NCBI RefSeq assembly: GCF_023074185.1 | Contig: NZ_JADPKY010000170.1 | Location: 186,001 to 250,000, forward strand | Direction: 5' to 3' | Length of the DNA stretch: 64,000 bases | Origin: Bradyrhizobium sp. 132 | GTDB lineage: Bacteria; Pseudomonadota; Alphaproteobacteria; Rhizobiales; Xanthobacteraceae | Part shown: piece after piece, positions 26,890 to 35,734 of the stretch | Layout of the letters: each line of letters starts with the position of its first letter | Numbering within the stretch: position 1 is the first letter of the stretch | The notes under the pieces: generated by a model | Database searches by the model: none | Told to the model about the DNA's origin: nothing | Seen by the model: the letters and a program-made list of their open reading frames with translations, nothing else | Position numbers and translations under genes: made by a program

Positions 26890-27150
26890 ATGTCGACCAA
26901 GCACCTTCTCACGATTTCCCTCTTGTTGCCGCTCTTGGCGATCTCCGCGACGGCGCAGGCGGGCTCGACTATCACCGATAAGAGCTATTGGCCGAACGAA
27001 GCCAAACGGAGCGCGCCGATCAGGGCGGGATCGCAGACCGACCTCAACTCCGCGTTCGCCTACGATCGCGCCGCGTCACGTTGGGCACCCGCCATCGGCG
27101 GCGTTGCCAACCCGGCGCTCCAGTATCACGGCGGTCCGAAGGGGCATTGA
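26890..27150 (+). CDS. Small exported protein
   Basis: 86 aa from ATG 26890. A clear signal peptide MSTKHLLTISLLLPLLAISATAQA is followed by a short hydrophilic mature part (TDKSYWPNEAKRSAP; DLNSAFAYDRAASRW; LQYHGGPKGH). No family is recognised. It is the first gene behind the second SigF-type promoter, so it is probably a stress-induced periplasmic protein; the terminal HGGPKGH could bind metal, which is speculation. Confidence 0.65.
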   Translation: MSTKHLLTISLLLPLLAISATAQAGSTITDKSYWPNEAKRSAPIRAGSQTDLNSAFAYDRAASRWAPAIGGVANPALQYHGGPKGH

Positions 27151-27285
27151 CGTCGTCCACGCAGAGCTTGCCAACATCGCAGCGCAACCACGGCTGTTGG
27201 CCAAGTGCTAGGGAGTTGTGGGTCGTGATCGACGCTCCGCAAACCCCTCGCCTTTGGTTCTCGCTGCAATAGGAAAGGGCATTTC

Positions 27286-27519
27286 ATGGCTTTGGATCAC
27301 CACATCACTACTAACGTCGCGAATTCACTGAGCGTCACTCCGGGCAACCATGTCGCCCGCTATCGGATGCCGCTGTATCTGGTTTTCGCAGCGGCGGCGT
27401 CTCTGAGTGTCGCCTGGAACTGGAATTGGCTGATCGGCGCCGAAATATTTCGCATCATGGCGTCGCTGCCGTGCGCATTCATGATGCTGATGTGCATGAA
27501 GCGCGCCGCTTGCAGGTAG
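27286..27519 (+). CDS. Small membrane protein
   Basis: 77 aa, preceded by AGGAAAGG at a good distance from ATG 27286. Two hydrophobic segments, RMPLYLVFAAAASLSVAWNW and IFRIMASLPCAFMMLMCM, suggest a hairpin in the inner membrane. No family is recognised. It lies inside the presumed SigF regulon. Confidence 0.6.
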   Translation: MALDHHITTNVANSLSVTPGNHVARYRMPLYLVFAAAASLSVAWNWNWLIGAEIFRIMASLPCAFMMLMCMKRAACR

Positions 27520-27555
27520 AGCCGCGTTGCCCCGCAAGATGTTCGAGGTGAGCCT

Positions 27556-27690
27556 ATGATGGACAATATGATGCCTGGGATGATGTGGGGTATGGGCCTC
27601 GTCTGGTTGCTGGTCGTGATCGTCTTAATCCTGGCGGCCGCGGCGCTGATTAAGTACCTTCGCACGAGAAGCAAGGACGATCGGCAATGA
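27556..27690 (+). CDS. 44-aa Met-rich membrane peptide
   Basis: A short gene from ATG 27556 to TGA 27690. It has a Met-rich start (MMDNMMPGMMWGMG), one hydrophobic helix (LVWLLVVIVLILAAAALI) and a basic tail (KYLRTRSKDDRQ). The stop overlaps the start of the cytochrome gene by ATGA, which supports translation. Such Met-rich single-helix peptides are often found next to copper or cytochrome genes; function unknown. Confidence 0.6.
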   Translation: MMDNMMPGMMWGMGLVWLLVVIVLILAAAALIKYLRTRSKDDRQ

Positions 27691-28391
27691 ACAAACTCAT
27701 TGTCATTGGGCTTTCGACGATTGCATTTGCATCGCCGTCGTTTGCCCAGCACGACGACGTCGCGCGAGGCCAACGGAGTTTCCGCATGTGCGCCCCTTGC
27801 CATTCGCTTGAACCCGACCGAAACATGACGGGGCCGAGCCTTGCCGGTCTGTGGGGACGCAAGGCCGGATCGCTACCGAGCTTCGAGCGCTATTCCGATG
27901 TGCTCAAATCGTCCGGCATCATCTGGGACGATCGCTCGCTGGACGGCTGGTTGACCGATCCCGACCGCATGGTGCCGGGCAACGAAATGCCGTTCAACGG
28001 CATCAAGAACCCCCAGGACCGTGCAGACCTGCTCGCCTTCCTGAAAGAGGCGACCAAGCCAGGCGCCGCACCGCAGGTGACCGCTCAAGGGCAAATGGGA
28101 GGCATGGGCGGGATGATGGGCGGCGGTCCCGATCCCAATTTGAAAAATATGGAAGCGAACATGCAGGTGAAGGCGATCACCTATTGTCGCGATACCTACC
28201 GAGTGACCACTGCCGATGGCAAGACCCGCGCCTTTTGGGAACGCAACCTGCGCCTGAAAACTGATTCTGGCAAAGACGGCCCGCAAAGTGGCGCGCCGGC
28301 GTTGGTTCCCGCGGGCATGATGGGCGACCGGGCGGACGTGATTTTTGCCGCACCCGATGAGATCAGCAACACGATCAAAGCCGGATGCTAA
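27687..28391 (+). CDS. c-type cytochrome with C-terminal extension
   Basis: 234 aa with signal peptide MNKLIVIGLSTIAFASPSFA and a heme site CAPCH within GQRSFRMCAPCHSLEPDRN. The following TGPSLAGLWGRKAG, MVPGNEMPFNGI (likely Met ligand) and DRADLLAFLKEAT are typical of small soluble class I cytochromes. After about residue 130 comes a Gly/Met linker (QMGGMGGMMGGGPDPN) and an extra domain with two Cys (ITYCRDTY, KAGC) of unknown role. It is periplasmic and translationally coupled to the Met-rich peptide. Confidence 0.85.
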   Translation: MNKLIVIGLSTIAFASPSFAQHDDVARGQRSFRMCAPCHSLEPDRNMTGPSLAGLWGRKAGSLPSFERYSDVLKSSGIIWDDRSLDGWLTDPDRMVPGNEMPFNGIKNPQDRADLLAFLKEATKPGAAPQVTAQGQMGGMGGMMGGGPDPNLKNMEANMQVKAITYCRDTYRVTTADGKTRAFWERNLRLKTDSGKDGPQSGAPALVPAGMMGDRADVIFAAPDEISNTIKAGC

Positions 28392-28861
28392 GCCGATTGC
28401 GGCACGCAGGTCCCGGTCAAGGCGCAGGTTCGGGAAGCTGGCGTCCAGGTGCTTGACGGATCGAAATGACTCACCTTGTCTTTCGGTACGCAAGAGCGGT
28501 ACACAATCGTCCACCGAGCGGTTCAAAATCCCAGCAAAATGGGGCTTTTTCGGCGGGGGCGATCCAATCCTTTCCTGGGCGCGGCGACGGTGAGGATCAG
28601 TTGCGGTCCGCTTGCGCCGCCAGTTTGGCTTCGAGCCGATCGAACACGCCAGAACCCGGCTTGAGCCGGCCTGCATCGGTATTTTCAAGAAAACAGCTGG
28701 TTGGGGACCTCGGAAACCTGCCGCCGCGCCGAATTTCGTCCGCTGGTACCCCCGATTGCGCCATCCGAATTTACTCCACCTTAGACAACTTGGCCTAAGT
28801 CAGCGGTCAGGCTCGCAACCGGCGGTCGGCGAGCACGCAGAGCCGTCGGGCTCGCTTTGTC
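28392..28861. other. Intergenic region with partial att core
   Basis: No gene I can support. TCCTTTCCTGGGC at 28568-28580 matches 13 of the 17 att-core bases. About 85 bases before it GTACACAAT vaguely resembles the arm motif. Upstream sequence of the membrane-protein gene fills the rest. Confidence 0.4.
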
Positions 28862-30364
28862 GTGAGGGAAGCGGTGGATCAGCACCAGGTCTGGCGCGCG
28901 TCGGCATTCGACAAGGTTGCGAACGCGATCAGCCCGTTTTTTCTGAGATCGGGAATTTATCTATTCCTGATCTCGTTCATTTGCCTGTTCTACGTCTTGA
29001 ACGCGCCGCTTCTGCTCGGTCACTACGATCTGGGCTGGCATCTGGCGGCCGGAGATCTGATCCGGGACAGCAACGCTATCCCGCCCCAGGACACCTGGTC
29101 GTTCACCCACGGCGACAAGCCGTGGTTCAATCTGTCCTGGCTCTGGGACGCGCTTGCCAGTGCGACGTTTCAATACGCGGGCTTTGGCGGCCTCGTCGTG
29201 CTGACGGTGGCCTGTGGCGCGGCGATCGTCGGCACCCTGACTGCGATCTCTCTTGGCTACGGCGCATCGGCGATCGCGGTTTGCGTCTCGGTCTTCTTTG
29301 CCTGCCTGCTCTATCCCGCCTACGAAGCTTCGCCGAACATGTATCTCGCGGTCTCGCCGAATACATGCACGATGTTGTTCTGCGTCGTGTTCTACCGCGA
29401 GTGCCTGAGACGAACGCGATGGTTCGTGCTTCCCGTGTTGATGGCGCTCTGGGCCAATCTGCACGGCGGCTTTCTGCTCGGCTTCTTCGTGATCGGCGTT
29501 TTCTTCGGCGCCGCCTTGCTCAGAGCGGCCTGGGCCGAGCTCAGGATCGTTGCGCTCACCGGAATCGGGTGTCTTGCCGCGACATTCGTCAACCCGCTCG
29601 GCTGGAATATCTATGCCGGTGCTGCCGCGACGATGGGGCACTTCGTCCAGGGCAATATCGGCGAATGGCTGTCCTACTATCACAACATGGAAATGCCCGG
29701 CAGCATTCCCGGCATCCTGTACATGCTGGCCTTCGTTGCGCTCGAACTGCGCTACAGAAACTCCAGGCCGATCCCGCTCGAACCGAGATTGATGTCATGG
29801 CTGTTCCTGATTCTGGGGCTGTATCAGTTCAGGTACATCGCCTTCTTCTTCATCTTCTCGACCGCGCCGATGGCGCTTCACCTCAGCCGCTTGCTGCCGG
29901 AACGTCTCACGGGTCTCGATCTGCGTGGACCGTTGCTTGCCGCCGGCATCGTCGGTCTGTGCACCCTGCCGATGGTCTACTTACGCGTTGCGCCGGCGCT
30001 CGCACTTCCGCAGATGCTGTCGACCGAAGATGCCGGCTATCTGCAAAAATACCTCGCAGGTCAGCGGGTGCTGAACAATTGGAACGTCGGCGGTTACCTG
30101 ATTTTCGCGACGCACGGAACTGTCCCCCTGTTCGTCGACGGCCGCGCCGCAACGGCCTATCCGGATGATCTGCTGCGCGACTATTTCAAGCTGGTGAGCT
30201 GGGAGATCGACGAAGCCGCGTGGGACATGGTGCTCGACAAATACCGGATCGACGCCGTGCTATGGGTCAAGGCGCACGACCAGCTGCGGCACTTTCTCGT
30301 GGAGCGCCGAGGCTGGCGCGAGCAATACACCGGCGCCTACGAGACCGTTTACGTCCGGCCTTGA
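28862..30364 (+). CDS. Polytopic membrane protein, GT-C-like
   Basis: 500 aa with about nine to eleven hydrophobic segments (IYLFLISFICLFYVL; LVVLTVACGAAIVGTLTAI; FVLPVLMALWANLHGGFLLGF and so on) and a soluble C-terminal part ending in LPLFVDGRAATAYPDDLL and YETVYVRP. The first loop has HYDLGWHLAAGDLI, an acidic/His pattern as in GT-C glycosyltransferases, and the C-terminal lobe resembles theirs. The exact family is not recognised; a lipid-linked sugar transferase is a guess. The start at GTG 28862 is not certain; MDQ-type starts are absent. Confidence 0.6.
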   Translation: MREAVDQHQVWRASAFDKVANAISPFFLRSGIYLFLISFICLFYVLNAPLLLGHYDLGWHLAAGDLIRDSNAIPPQDTWSFTHGDKPWFNLSWLWDALASATFQYAGFGGLVVLTVACGAAIVGTLTAISLGYGASAIAVCVSVFFACLLYPAYEASPNMYLAVSPNTCTMLFCVVFYRECLRRTRWFVLPVLMALWANLHGGFLLGFFVIGVFFGAALLRAAWAELRIVALTGIGCLAATFVNPLGWNIYAGAAATMGHFVQGNIGEWLSYYHNMEMPGSIPGILYMLAFVALELRYRNSRPIPLEPRLMSWLFLILGLYQFRYIAFFFIFSTAPMALHLSRLLPERLTGLDLRGPLLAAGIVGLCTLPMVYLRVAPALALPQMLSTEDAGYLQKYLAGQRVLNNWNVGGYLIFATHGTVPLFVDGRAATAYPDDLLRDYFKLVSWEIDEAAWDMVLDKYRIDAVLWVKAHDQLRHFLVERRGWREQYTGAYETVYVRP

Positions 30365-30558
30365 TCCGGTTTTGCCGGCGATGCCAAAAGACAATGACAA
30401 ACGATAATGACGAGCAGCGCCGCAGCTCTGTATGCCCAGCTGCGCCTGATGCTTGCGCCGACGGCTGCCAGCGGATACATCGCGGCCGGCCCTCGCCAGC
30501 GTCTGTCGCGGGTATTAGCCTGCGAAAGCGCACCGATTCGATTGAGGTTTGAAACGCC

Positions 30559-31173
30559 ATGACCGTACGCCTGCACCGCGGCGACCTGCCCGATCTGTCC
30601 CGCTACACCGGAGCGGTGGCGATCGACACCGAGACCATGGGCTTGAACCCGCACCGCGACCGGCTCTGCGTGGTGCAGCTCTCGCCCGGCGACGGCAGCG
30701 CAGACGTGGTGCAGATACCCAAGGGGCATACCGACGCGCCGAACCTGAAGGCCCTGCTGGCCAATCCCGCGATCACGAAGATCTTCCACTTTGCGCGGTT
30801 CGACGTCGCGGTGCTCTACCAGACGTTTGGCGTCATGACCGGGCCGATTTACTGCACCAAGATCGCCTCCCGCCTGATCCGCACCTATACCGATCGCCAT
30901 GGCCTCAAGGACCTCGTGCGCGAGGTGCTCAATGTCGATCTCTCCAAGCAGCAGCAATCGAGCGATTGGGGTTCCGACAGCCTGACCGAGCCGCAGCTCG
31001 CCTACGCCGCCTCCGACGTGCTCCATCTGCACGGCTTGCGCGAGCGGCTCGATGCCATGCTGGCGCGGGAAGGCCGCACCGCGCTGGCAAAAGCCTGTTT
31101 CGACTTCCTGCCGACCCGCGCTCTGCTCGACCTCCAGGGCTGGGCCGAAGAGGACATTTTCGCGCATTCCTAG
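30559..31173 (+). CDS. rnd: Ribonuclease D
   Basis: 204 aa, the short alphaproteobacterial form consisting of the DEDD exonuclease domain only, without HRDC domains. Exo I: VAIDTETMGLNPHRDRLCVVQL (Asp23, Glu25); Exo II: IFHFARFDVAVL; Exo III: LAYAASDVLHLHGLRERL with the Tyr-Asp of the DEDDy type. A 3'-5' exoribonuclease acting on tRNA and other stable RNA. It sits just upstream of the lpt genes, in the order usual for Bradyrhizobium relatives. Confidence 0.92.
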   Translation: MTVRLHRGDLPDLSRYTGAVAIDTETMGLNPHRDRLCVVQLSPGDGSADVVQIPKGHTDAPNLKALLANPAITKIFHFARFDVAVLYQTFGVMTGPIYCTKIASRLIRTYTDRHGLKDLVREVLNVDLSKQQQSSDWGSDSLTEPQLAYAASDVLHLHGLRERLDAMLAREGRTALAKACFDFLPTRALLDLQGWAEEDIFAHS

Positions 31174-31317
31174 AGCTTCGCGTGGCGGCTGGGTTGGGCG
31201 GTCGCCCCGTTTCGGTCACTTTCCTGACGGCCTGTCGCCGGCTGCATATTTTGGCGTTGCCGGCTACAATGGGGCGCCCGTCAACCGGACAAGGCGAGCG
31301 ATACCTCAGGAGCCCAG

Positions 31318-32046
31318 GTGAATTCGGCCCATAATCCCACCTATGACGCCGCGCTTGCGGCGAAGTTCGCCGGCGCGGCTCGCCACAGCCGCCTGGTGCG
31401 GATTCTGCGCATCGCGGTGCCGACGACGGTGGCCGTGGCCATGGCTGTGATCGTGGCCGTGTCAACCTTCCTCAATCCCTTCAAGATCCCGGTGAAGCTC
31501 GACTCCGGAAACCTCGTGGTGACAGGCACCAAGATCACGATGGAATCGCCGCATATGTCCGGCTTCACCCCGGACCAGCGGCCCTACGAGCTCTGGGCCA
31601 AGACCGCGACACAGGACATCACCGATCCCGACCATGTCGATCTCCATGATTTGCGCGCGAAAGTGTTGATGGAAGACCAATCGACCCTGTTCCTCGATGC
31701 CCGCACCGGACGGTTCGACAACAAGCAGCAGCAGCTCGACCTGCACAAGGACATCTTCCTGCGCACCTCGACCGGCTACGAGGCGCGGCTGAACTCGGCC
31801 TTCGTCGATATGGGCAAGGGCACGGTCTCGTCGGATGAGCATGTCGACGTCAAGCTGACCAACGGCACGCTGACCGCCGATCGGCTGCGGATCACGGACG
31901 GCGGCGATGTCATCCGCTTCGAGGGCAATGTGGTGATGCATCTCGACAAGCTGGACGATCCTGCCGCCGCTCAGCCTGTGCCCCCCGAGCCTGCGCCGCC
32001 AGCGAAGACACGCACGCCGCAGAACAAGTCTGCCAATTCAAAGTGA
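31318..32046 (+). CDS. lptC: LPS export protein LptC
   Basis: 242 aa from GTG 31318. A single N-terminal membrane helix (IAVPTTVAVAMAVIVAVSTFL) is followed by a periplasmic beta-jellyroll region (LVVTGTKITMESPHMSGF; PYELWAKTATQD; VDLHDLRAKVLMED), characteristic of the LptC/YrbK fold. It passes LPS from the LptBFG transporter to LptA. The Pro-rich tail PAAAQPVPPEPAPPAKTR is typical of the alphaproteobacterial form. lptA follows after a few bases. Confidence 0.9.
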   Translation: MNSAHNPTYDAALAAKFAGAARHSRLVRILRIAVPTTVAVAMAVIVAVSTFLNPFKIPVKLDSGNLVVTGTKITMESPHMSGFTPDQRPYELWAKTATQDITDPDHVDLHDLRAKVLMEDQSTLFLDARTGRFDNKQQQLDLHKDIFLRTSTGYEARLNSAFVDMGKGTVSSDEHVDVKLTNGTLTADRLRITDGGDVIRFEGNVVMHLDKLDDPAAAQPVPPEPAPPAKTRTPQNKSANSK

Positions 32047-32051
32047 TTTTC

Positions 32052-32762
32052 ATGATCAGGTTTTTTCCGCGCAACAAAGACAAGCGGCGCGTCATCCCTG
32101 GTGCGGCCGCGCTCGCCGTCGGCGTCGCACTGCTCGCAACGGGTGCGGCAATCGCGCAGAGCACGATGCAAGGCGTGCCCAACGCGATGCAGGGCTTCTC
32201 GCAGAATCGCGATCAACCGATCCAGATCGAAGCTGCCTCGCTCGAGATGCGCGACAAGAAGAAGGAGGCGACCTTCTCCGGCAATGTGAAGGTCATCCAG
32301 GGCGACACCACCATGACCTCGAAGACGCTGGTGGTGTTTTACGATTCGGGCGGCGACAAGCCGGCCACACCGCAGCCTGCGGCGAAGGCGACAAAGGGCG
32401 CTCCGATGCAGTCGGCGACGCCGGGGCCGGGCGGCAGCTCCTCGATCAAGCGGCTGGAGGCGCGCGGCAATGTCGTCGTCACCCAGAAGGACCAGGTGGT
32501 GACAGGCGAGACCGCCGTGTTCGACACCAGGACCAATCAGATCACCATGCTCGGCGGCGTCGTCTTGACGCAGTGCAAGAACGTGCTGCGCGGCGACCGG
32601 CTGGCGGTCGACATGACCACCGGCGTGTCGCGTGTGGAATCCGACACCGGCCGGGTGCAGGCGCTGCTGCCACAAGGCGGCGGCAATGATTGCGGATCCG
32701 GAGGATCGGGCAAGCCCGGCGCGGGGCCTTTGCAACTGCCTGGCGCCAGTAAACCGAAGTAA
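32052..32762 (+). CDS. lptA: LPS transport protein LptA
   Basis: Signal peptide (AAALAVGVALLATGAAIAQ), then the OstA-like domain: PIQIEAASLEMRDKKKEATFSGNVKVIQGD, KTLVVFYD, SSSIKRLEARGNVVVTQKDQVVTGETAVFD and RGDRLAVDMTTGVSRVE. It is the periplasmic bridge for LPS. An insert of about 40 residues (DKPATPQPAAKATKGAPM) splits the domain. ATG 32052 is preferred over the overlapping GTG 32043. The C-terminus is Gly-rich. Confidence 0.93.
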   Translation: MIRFFPRNKDKRRVIPGAAALAVGVALLATGAAIAQSTMQGVPNAMQGFSQNRDQPIQIEAASLEMRDKKKEATFSGNVKVIQGDTTMTSKTLVVFYDSGGDKPATPQPAAKATKGAPMQSATPGPGGSSSIKRLEARGNVVVTQKDQVVTGETAVFDTRTNQITMLGGVVLTQCKNVLRGDRLAVDMTTGVSRVESDTGRVQALLPQGGGNDCGSGGSGKPGAGPLQLPGASKPK

Positions 32763-32936
32763 AATTTGAAGAATGATTTCAAGCGCTTGGGCCGAGCACT
32801 GCTGATCCGAGGTTGAAGCTTGCCCGGCGAGACTGTATCTGGTGCGAAGGGCTTTCGAAGCGGGGTTCGCCGCTTATCGGGGGTGTTTCACCGGGCAGTT
32901 CCGCGCAGGATCGTCGCGAAAGGCTAGAAGGCGGGG

Positions 32937-33947
32937 ATGGTCGATCTCTTCAGCATGTTCCGTCGGCGCCCCGCCAAGCGCGGCCGGCCAGGATTTGCGC
33001 GCCAGGACATCACCGCGCTCGGTGACAGTGTCGGCGGTCTCGTGGCCAGCCCGGTACGGGATGCGCCGCCGATTGCGCGTGACCAGCCGATGCATGCGCC
33101 AGACCAGTTCCAGGCTGACTTCCAGGCCACCTATCAAGCCGAGCCGCGCGCGCAGGCGGTTCATCCCGTCAGGGCCGCTGCCGCCAAGCCCAATGGTTCC
33201 GGCGGGCCTCAGCTGTTGAAGCGCCCGGGCTTCCTGGCTGTGCATAGCGTGGAAAAGAGTTTTGGCAGCCGCCAGGTTGTGCGCGGCGTCAGCATCTATG
33301 TGCGCCGCGGCGAAGCGGTCGGCCTGCTCGGTCCGAACGGCGCCGGCAAGACCACCGTGTTCTACATGATCACCGGCCTGATCAAGGCCGACCGCGGCGC
33401 GATCGAACTCGACGGCCACGACGTCACCAAGCTGCCGATGTATCAGCGTGCGCGACTGGGCATCGGCTATCTGCCGCAGGAAGCCTCGATCTTTCGCGGC
33501 CTCACCGTCGAGCAGAACATCCGCGCCGTGCTTGAAGTGGTCGAGCCCTCGCGCAAGAAGCGCGAGCAGCAGCTCGACTCGCTGCTCGACGAATTCAACA
33601 TCACGCGCCTGCGTAAATCGCCGTCGATCGCGCTGTCCGGCGGTGAGCGGCGCCGCGTCGAGATCGCACGTGCGCTGGCGACGCGTCCGAACTACATGCT
33701 GCTCGACGAGCCCTTTGCCGGCATCGATCCGATCGCGGTCGGCGACATCCAGGACCTCGTCCGCCATCTCACCAACCGCGGCATCGGCGTGCTGATCACC
33801 GACCACAATGTGCGCGAGACGCTCGGCCTCACCGATCGCGCCTACATCGTCTATGCCGGTGAAATCCTGACCGAGGGGAGCCCGGATGAGATCGTCGCCG
33901 ATCCGGACGTACGCCGTCTTTACCTTGGCGAGGAGTTCCGCCTCTAG
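32937..33947 (+). CDS. lptB: LPS export ATPase LptB with N-terminal extension
   Basis: ABC ATPase of the LPS transporter. Walker A GPNGAGKT (132-139), Q-loop GYLPQEASIFRGLTVEQN, signature LSGGERRRVEIARAL, Walker B MLLDEPFAGIDP, and the H-loop ITDHNVRETL, all as in LptB. The 336-aa length exceeds the usual 240 because of about 95 extra residues (MVDLFSMFRRRPAKRGRPG... to PQLLKRPG), low in complexity and rich in Ala/Pro/Gln. The ATG at 32937 has GGCGGGG before it; an internal start near residue 97 has no Met, so the extension appears real. Confidence 0.93.
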   Translation: MVDLFSMFRRRPAKRGRPGFARQDITALGDSVGGLVASPVRDAPPIARDQPMHAPDQFQADFQATYQAEPRAQAVHPVRAAAAKPNGSGGPQLLKRPGFLAVHSVEKSFGSRQVVRGVSIYVRRGEAVGLLGPNGAGKTTVFYMITGLIKADRGAIELDGHDVTKLPMYQRARLGIGYLPQEASIFRGLTVEQNIRAVLEVVEPSRKKREQQLDSLLDEFNITRLRKSPSIALSGGERRRVEIARALATRPNYMLLDEPFAGIDPIAVGDIQDLVRHLTNRGIGVLITDHNVRETLGLTDRAYIVYAGEILTEGSPDEIVADPDVRRLYLGEEFRL

Positions 33948-34037
33948 CCCGTTTTTCCATTTCGTCAAGGCGTGTACATCAGGCTCGGACTAGGATAAGC
34001 AAAAATCGGACCAACTTTTGGGATCGGTTCTTGCTTC

Positions 34038-35651
34038 ATGGCGCTTACGCAGAGATTAGAGTTCCGGCAATCGCAGTCGCTGGTCATGACGCCGCAGTTG
34101 ATGCAGGCGATCAAGCTGCTGCAATTGTCCAATCTCGATCTCACGACGTTCGTGGAAGAGGAACTCGAGCGCAATCCGCTGCTGGAGCGGGCCAATGACG
34201 AGCCCCCGGCCGGCGAAGCCCCGGCCGAGACCGGCCAGTTCAACGATAGCGACGGCGGCCACAATGACGAGCCCGGCGGCGGTCCGGGCGAGGCGTTCGA
34301 GCCCGGCCAGGAAGAATGGATGAGCAAGGATCTCGGCACCCGCGCCGAGATCGAGCAGACCATGGACACCGGCCTCGACAACGTCTTCTCCGAGGAACCG
34401 GCCGAGGCTGCCGCACGCAACGCCCAGGATGCGGCGCCGACCACCTATACGGAATGGGGCGGCGGTGCCTCCGGTGACGAGGCCTACAATCTCGAAGCCT
34501 TCGTCGCCGCGGAGACCACGCTCGGCGACCACCTCGCCGAGCAGCTGTCGGTTGCTTTCACCGGGGCCGCGCAGCGCATGATCGGCCAGTACCTGATCGA
34601 CCTCGTCGACGAGGCCGGCTATCTGCCGCCGGATCTCGGCCAGGCCGCCGAGCGGCTTGGCGCATCGCAACAGGACGTCGAGAACGTTCTTGCCGTGCTG
34701 CAAAAATTCGATCCGCCCGGCGTCTGCGCGCGCAATTTGAGCGAATGCCTGGCGATCCAGCTCCGCGAGCTCGACCGCTACGATCCCGCGATGCAGGCCC
34801 TGGTCGAGCATCTCGATCTCCTCGCCAAGCGCGACGTCGGAGCCTTGCGCAAGCTCTGCGGCGTCGATGACGAGGACATCGCCGACATGATCGGCGAGAT
34901 TCGCCGGCTCAATCCCAAGCCCGGCATGAAGTTCGGCTCGGCCCGGCTCCAGACCATGGTACCTGACGTCTATGTCCGCCCCGGTCCCGACGGCGGTTGG
35001 CACGTTGAGCTCAACAGCGACACCTTGCCGCGCGTGCTGGTCAACCAGACCTACTATTCGCAGCTCTCCAAGAAGATCGGCAAGGACGGCGACAAGTCCT
35101 ATTTCACCGACGCGCTCCAGAATGCGACCTGGCTGGTGCGCGCGCTCGACCAGCGCGCCCGCACCATCCTGAAGGTCGCGACCGAGATCGTGCGCCAGCA
35201 GGACGGCTTCTTCACCCATGGCGTGGCGCACCTGCGGCCGCTAAATCTGAAGGCCGTCGCCGACGCCATCCAGATGCATGAATCCACGGTGTCGCGCGTC
35301 ACCGCCAACAAATACATGGCGACCAATCGCGGCACGTTCGAGCTGAAATATTTCTTCACGGCCTCGATCGCTTCGGCTGACGGCGGCGAGGCGCATTCGG
35401 CCGAAGCCGTGCGTCACCACATCAAGCAGCTGATCGATTCGGAGGCGCCGTCCGCGATCCTGTCCGACGATACCATCGTGGAACGCTTGCGCGGCTCGGG
35501 CATTGATATTGCCCGCCGCACGGTCGCGAAGTACCGCGAAGCCATGCGCATTCCTTCCTCGGTGCAACGCCGCCGCGACAAGCAGAGCGCTCTTGGTAAC
35601 GTCCTCTCCACCGCAATGTCCGATCGCTCCCGCAGCACCGTGCCGGCCTGA
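34038..35651 (+). CDS. rpoN: RNA polymerase sigma-54 factor RpoN
   Basis: 537 aa. Region I is MALTQRLEFRQSQSLVMTPQLMQAIKLLQLSNLDLTTFVEEELERNP; an acidic region II follows; the core-binding region is around QLSVAFTGAAQRMIGQYLIDLVDEAGYL, the HTH around MHESTVSRVTANKYMATNRGTFELKYFF, and the RpoN box is ARRTVAKYREAMRIPSS. It directs transcription from GG/GC (-24/-12) promoters for nitrogen and other pathways. It lies in the conserved lptB-rpoN-hpf-ptsN group. Confidence 0.97.
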   Translation: MALTQRLEFRQSQSLVMTPQLMQAIKLLQLSNLDLTTFVEEELERNPLLERANDEPPAGEAPAETGQFNDSDGGHNDEPGGGPGEAFEPGQEEWMSKDLGTRAEIEQTMDTGLDNVFSEEPAEAAARNAQDAAPTTYTEWGGGASGDEAYNLEAFVAAETTLGDHLAEQLSVAFTGAAQRMIGQYLIDLVDEAGYLPPDLGQAAERLGASQQDVENVLAVLQKFDPPGVCARNLSECLAIQLRELDRYDPAMQALVEHLDLLAKRDVGALRKLCGVDDEDIADMIGEIRRLNPKPGMKFGSARLQTMVPDVYVRPGPDGGWHVELNSDTLPRVLVNQTYYSQLSKKIGKDGDKSYFTDALQNATWLVRALDQRARTILKVATEIVRQQDGFFTHGVAHLRPLNLKAVADAIQMHESTVSRVTANKYMATNRGTFELKYFFTASIASADGGEAHSAEAVRHHIKQLIDSEAPSAILSDDTIVERLRGSGIDIARRTVAKYREAMRIPSSVQRRRDKQSALGNVLSTAMSDRSRSTVPA

Positions 35652-35734
35652 TTGCGCTGGCGCGGAATCGCGCTACTCTCATCCCCCCTTCGCGGCCGAT
35701 CCAAGCTAGGCACTCAAACCAAGCGAGGTATCAC

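Larger units (their letters stand above)
24822..28580 (+). mobile_element. Second stacked element (remnant) at the tRNA-Leu site
   Basis: It starts at the 24822 att core, has a truncated integrase just inside (24933-25316), and a partial copy of the core, TCCTTTCCTGGGC, at 28568-28580. The cargo is an ECF sigma/NrsF module with small envelope proteins and a cytochrome c. The layout is the same as in island 1 (core, integrase, cargo, core), so I read it as an older island of the same family that is now immobile. The right end is only a 13-bp match and is less certain. Confidence 0.6.

Noticed and set aside
28612..30168. 518-aa plus-strand reading frame
   Set aside because: It is a +1-frame shadow of the membrane-protein gene at 28862-30364, Arg/Ala/Gly-rich with no domain, as expected in GC-rich DNA.
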